Source of the DNA: Murimonas intestini
GTDB lineage: Bacteria > Bacillota > Clostridia > Lachnospirales > Lachnospiraceae
Assembly: GCF_024622195.1 (NCBI RefSeq)
Contig: NZ_JANKBI010000001.1
Coordinates: forward strand, 744,001-808,000
Reading direction: 5' to 3'
Length of the DNA: 64,000 nucleotides
In this document: one piece after another, positions 61,079-64,000 of the stretch
How the letters are laid out: the number at the start of each line of letters is the position of its first letter
Position numbering within the stretch: position 1 is the first letter of the stretch
The notes under the pieces: generated by a model
What the model saw: the letters and a program-made list of their open reading frames with translations, nothing else
Databases searched by the model: none
What the model was told of the DNA's origin: nothing
Translations under genes and position numbers: made by a program

Positions 61079-62003
61079 GGTCCTTCTCCTCTGTTTTTCT
61101 GCCAATCTCTATAAAAAAAGAATTAGAAAAAAAGTCAAATTTGCCGCTCTCCACAATGTCCTGGAAAACCGCAGTCTCATCAAACAGCCGAAGCCTGTCG
61201 CTGTCATAGCTCTCCAGGGCACATACAAGATCCTCAGCCTTCGGCATATAATCATCTGAAAAGATCTGTGAAGGGAACTTATAATCAGGGAACGGATAAT
61301 AAAAATCTATGGTGCTGTAGCCTGCATCCTTAATGATCTCTGTGATCTCATCCTTTCCAAAAGTCCGCACCATGCTGTCCGTCTGCCTGTAGCCCTCCAG
61401 CCCGTCAAAGAAACGTCCCGTATGGTCCTCCCTGCATCCCGCCCAGTACTTCAGCCCATACCTGTTTTCAATGGCTATTAAAACCTTTCCGTCAGGCTTT
61501 AAAAGGGCTCCGATATTCTCCAGAAATGCTCTGAACGGCTGGTCTGCAGCTGTATAATACGCTGCGTACTCCAGGACGCCTATGAGGGTGATATAATCAA
61601 ATTTCTCCTGAAACAGGATATCATTAAAATTTCCTACCATGATCTTCAGATTGCCGCATTCTTTATTTCTGTGGGCATTTATGAGAGAACGGCGTTTAGA
61701 GAGCTCCACACATGTCACCTCCGCAGCCTTCCCGCAGAGGGCGCCTGTGACTGCACCGCAGCCTGCGCCTATCTCAAGGACACTGGCATTCTTTCTGAAT
61801 GGATACCACTGTACAATGCTCTGGCGCACAGGCGAAAAATGGTAGAGTACCGGCCAGCGGCTGTCCTCTCTGATAATCCTGTTCACATCGGACTCTTTCT
61901 TGATCCAGTTAAGCAGGACATTTTCGATGTCACCGTCACTGTAGCTGTCCGCTCCCTGGTAAAAGGTATAGTCTAGTTTTACTTTTCCTATCTGCTCTTC
62001 CAC
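61059..62003 (-). CDS. Class I SAM-dependent methyltransferase
   Basis: 314 residues from a GTG start after AAGGAGG. SAM-binding motif I VLEIGAGCGAVTGALCG (about residues 75-91), motif II VTCVELSKRR, motif III-IV FDYITLIGVLEYA, then LLKPDGKVLIAIENRYGLKYWAG. The ENRYGLKY segment is common in methyltransferases of polysaccharide loci. It would put a methyl group on a sugar or on a phosphate, perhaps ending the chain. Its stop overlaps the kinase-like gene by 20 bases, so both are translated together. Confidence 0.87.
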   Translation of the reverse strand: MEEQIGKVKLDYTFYQGADSYSDGDIENVLLNWIKKESDVNRIIREDSRWPVLYHFSPVRQSIVQWYPFRKNASVLEIGAGCGAVTGALCGKAAEVTCVELSKRRSLINAHRNKECGNLKIMVGNFNDILFQEKFDYITLIGVLEYAAYYTAADQPFRAFLENIGALLKPDGKVLIAIENRYGLKYWAGCREDHTGRFFDGLEGYRQTDSMVRTFGKDEITEIIKDAGYSTIDFYYPFPDYKFPSQIFSDDYMPKAEDLVCALESYDSDRLRLFDETAVFQDIVESGKFDFFSNSFFIEIGRKTEEKDLEENIF

Positions 62004-62021
62004 TTTTACGCCTCCTTCTGT

Positions 62022-63257
62022 TTACAGCAGCTCTTTTATCTCGCTGATAAAGGAAAAAATATCTGCATTCTCACAATAGTCTTTGTTTACGATCCTGTGG
62101 GGCACTTTTGGGGTATATCCGTCACAGATTTCCATCAGCCTTGCCGACACGCAGTTGGGACTGATATTGTCAAGTGATATGATATTGTCATTAAAATCCT
62201 TCAGGTCCTTATTGGCAAAAGTATTCGTGATCACCTTCACCTCGAATACGCTCATCTCCAGCGGCGGATAGCTCGGATGAGGGGATGCCATCAGTGAGAT
62301 GCCCGCATATGACTCTTTTAAGATATCCGCATATCCCTTCAAAGTAAGCTTACCCACTGAATGGATCACTTTGCCGTTTCCAAGATCTACATCTTCATGC
62401 TGCTCTCCCGCAGAATAGATTTCCCACTCACCAATGTCCTTCTGCATCCAAACCCATTTTTTCAGGGCAGCCACGATCAGATTAAAAGCATTCCTCTCAG
62501 TTCCCGGTCTGCCGTAAAGGAGGATCTGCTTCTTTTTATCCAGAGTGTCCCCCGCCTTATAAAGCTCCTCTTTCAGACTCGCATTCAAAACAGGCTCAAA
62601 TGCATATTCATGCTGGAAACGGAAGCCGTTAAGCTTGAAATAATCCCTCAGAAGCCCTGTATTAAATATGGCGATCTGGGGATACCTGTTCTTGTAAGAA
62701 GCCTCAGCTAAAAGATACCTGGTTGACCATGGATAAAATCCAGGTTCAAAATCCTGTATAAAATTTATAAAAGGCCGGGGCGCAATCCCCTCTTTTTTTT
62801 CAAATTCTTCACAGGCTTCCTGGGCACAATGGGCTGTCCACCAGCCTGTAAACATAAAAATATCTTTATCAGACACGCCTATCTGCCTTCCATACCTGTT
62901 GCTGTACGGCACTATCTGTGCCCTGTCAGTACTGTCCTGTTCAGGCTCCAGGAAGGTATAATCTGTGCCATATTTTTTCCGGGCTTCTTCTGTAGGCGGA
63001 GAATCTACCAGAATGATCCTCCTGTCATATCCCGTCTTTGCAGCCAGCTCCTCAAAAAATTTCAGTGCAGTGGAAATACCTCCGAACACATGCTCCGGAT
63101 TGACAGAAGGAACCAGAAGGTTGATCCTCTTCCGGGGAAATTCTGTCTTTCTGAATGTATATGGAGTTATTTCCGCCACATTTGTATCCAGCGGCGTCGT
63201 TTTATCCAGCGCCACATTGGCAGCTTTCCTGATAATACCTTTGACTAAGTTTTTCAT
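62022..63257 (-). CDS. WsaF-like glycosyltransferase (GT4-type, rhamnan synthesis)
   Basis: 411 residues. The N-terminal half contains RINLLVPSVNPEHVFGGISTALKFFEEL and NFIQDFEPGFYPWSTRYLLAEASY; the second half ILLYGRPGTERNAFNLIVAAL and ISLMASPHPSYPPLEMSVFEV. The combination QDFEPxFYPW and PSYPPLEM is the signature of WsaF, a rhamnosyltransferase of the Geobacillus S-layer glycan. It probably adds rhamnose residues to the polymer. AAGGGA precedes the ATG. Confidence 0.82.
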   Translation of the reverse strand: MKNLVKGIIRKAANVALDKTTPLDTNVAEITPYTFRKTEFPRKRINLLVPSVNPEHVFGGISTALKFFEELAAKTGYDRRIILVDSPPTEEARKKYGTDYTFLEPEQDSTDRAQIVPYSNRYGRQIGVSDKDIFMFTGWWTAHCAQEACEEFEKKEGIAPRPFINFIQDFEPGFYPWSTRYLLAEASYKNRYPQIAIFNTGLLRDYFKLNGFRFQHEYAFEPVLNASLKEELYKAGDTLDKKKQILLYGRPGTERNAFNLIVAALKKWVWMQKDIGEWEIYSAGEQHEDVDLGNGKVIHSVGKLTLKGYADILKESYAGISLMASPHPSYPPLEMSVFEVKVITNTFANKDLKDFNDNIISLDNISPNCVSARLMEICDGYTPKVPHRIVNKDYCENADIFSFISEIKELL

Positions 63258-63271
63258 AATATTATTCCCTT

Positions 63272-64000
63272 CTACCCATTTCTTCTGCGGGGTATGCAGC
63301 TCTCCGGATCCAGATTGATATTATAGTAAGGGTCAGTATGGTTATGATAGTTCTTATACATCTGATAAGACAGCTGGAAATCCACCTCAGGGATATCCCT
63401 GGCATCCCTGCTCTTGGATTCATAATGATACAGCTTCACATATGGGTCATATACATTTACAAGACCTCTGTTTATGGCCCTGATACAGATTTCTATATCA
63501 CTGCCGCATACGATAAATTCCTCATCAAAATTCCCGATCCGCTCAATTGTCTCTCTTGATATGGCCATACATGCCCCTGTCACAGCAGTGACATTTCTGG
63601 TAACCATTGGAGAAATGAAGGGTGAACCATAGTGGACCGGCTTCATACCTTTGAATATATGGTCAGCCCAGCCGCCTATCCCTGTCACAACACCTGCATG
63701 CTGGATCGTGCCGTCCTCATATAAGAGCAGCCCACCCACTACGCCCGTGCCTTTTCTCAGGGCTTTCTCAGCCAGCCGCTGCATCCATTCCGGTGATATG
63801 ACTTCCATATCGTTATTCATAAAAATAAAAACATCTCCTGAAGCTTTAGTAATTCCCAGATTATTCAGCTTAGACCAGTTGAATTTAAACGGTGCATCGA
63901 TCACCTTTACATTGCTGTATGCTTCCTGAAGCTCTTTAAAGCACCGGAAGGTCTCCTGCTCCTTTGAATTATTATCCAGGATCAGGATCTCATAATCAGG
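63272..64000 (-). CDS. Family 2 glycosyltransferase, C-terminal part
   Basis: The reading frame is open to the last base of the window (DYEILILDNNSKEQETFRCF reads in from the edge), so at least 242 residues are present and the N terminus lies outside. The GTG at 63904 is internal. Motifs: FMNNDMEVISPEWMQRL (DXD-type), GIVxGLLLYEDGTIQHAGVV-like, TGACMAISRETIERIGNFDEEF, NVYDPYVKLYHYESKSR. It is homologous to the second half of the 55343-57175 protein, from which it probably derives by duplication. Confidence 0.87.
   Translation of the reverse strand, partial: PDYEILILDNNSKEQETFRCFKELQEAYSNVKVIDAPFKFNWSKLNNLGITKASGDVFIFMNNDMEVISPEWMQRLAEKALRKGTGVVGGLLLYEDGTIQHAGVVTGIGGWADHIFKGMKPVHYGSPFISPMVTRNVTAVTGACMAISRETIERIGNFDEEFIVCGSDIEICIRAINRGLVNVYDPYVKLYHYESKSRDARDIPEVDFQLSYQMYKNYHNHTDPYYNINLDPESCIPRRRNG

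Overview
The window looks like the chromosome of a low-to-mid G+C Bacillota of the Lachnospiraceae (Clostridium cluster XIVa) type. Signs of this are strong AGGAGG ribosome binding sites, frequent TTG and GTG starts, the dgt-dnaG-rpoD-trmK-nif3 block, a pyrB-pyrI pair with zinc-binding PyrI, a PPi-type phosphofructokinase, a ComEA lipoprotein, and many small non-coding inverted-repeat elements between genes. The genus is not resolved. No rRNA, tRNA, CRISPR array, phage or complete insertion sequence was seen.

Layout. 1-13.1 kb (minus strand): a partial nitrilase-fold gene and a small coiled-coil gene, then a long run of closely spaced genes from a good promoter at 13.1 kb. This run makes folate (folC, folE, an HD-domain protein, folP, a folB-folK fusion), then phenylalanine (pheA), then a polyphosphate module (DUF815 ATPase, ppx, ppk1), a PHP-domain phosphoesterase and a Cof-type HAD phosphatase. 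13.2-18.4 kb: a small membrane protein, a PH-like protein, pyrBI, PPi-PFK and a solitary UroD-family methyltransferase-like gene. 18.4-25.6 kb: the macromolecular synthesis operon (dgt, dnaG, rpoD, trmK, nif3, a TGS-uridine-kinase fusion). 25.9-32.1 kb: comEA, an OmpR/EnvZ-type two-component pair, a GerMN lipoprotein and comEC in one direction. 32.2-39.5 kb: accessory genes (YdcZ-type transporter, MATE pump, AraC regulator, glycerol dehydrogenase, LysR regulator, split chromate transporter), interrupted by several structured repeats. 39.4-43.3 kb: a compact group of ATP-grasp, two small EamA proteins, a polyprenyl-phosphate GT2 and a divergent WbqC-like gene. 43.4-48.5 kb: a second rpoD, lspA, an enlarged clpX and an HtrA protease. 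48.6-64 kb: a cell-surface polysaccharide locus (glmS, six glycosyltransferases or sugar-phosphate transferases, an LCP ligase, an RffA/WecE aminotransferase, a DUF2142 membrane protein, a methyltransferase and a kinase-like protein), which continues past the end of the window.

Most notable points. (1) Two MITE-like elements of 132 and 142 bp have related terminal inverted repeats and exact 8-bp target duplications; one lies in the leader of the folate operon, the other just upstream of the pyrB promoter. (2) A roughly 63-bp palindromic unit is present as three tandem copies that supply the C-terminal codons and stop of comEC, and as one solo copy after another gene. (3) A roughly 300-bp GC-rich cruciform element contains a perfect 33-bp inverted repeat. 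(4) Adjacent methyltransferase and kinase-like/coiled-coil genes in the polysaccharide locus have the domain order of the WbdD chain-length terminator of Gram-negative O-antigens, but split in two. (5) The WbqC / ATP-grasp / EamA-pair / GT2 group looks like an uncharacterised lipid-linked sugar modification system. These functional readings are inferences from sequence motifs and gene order; none was tested by database search.
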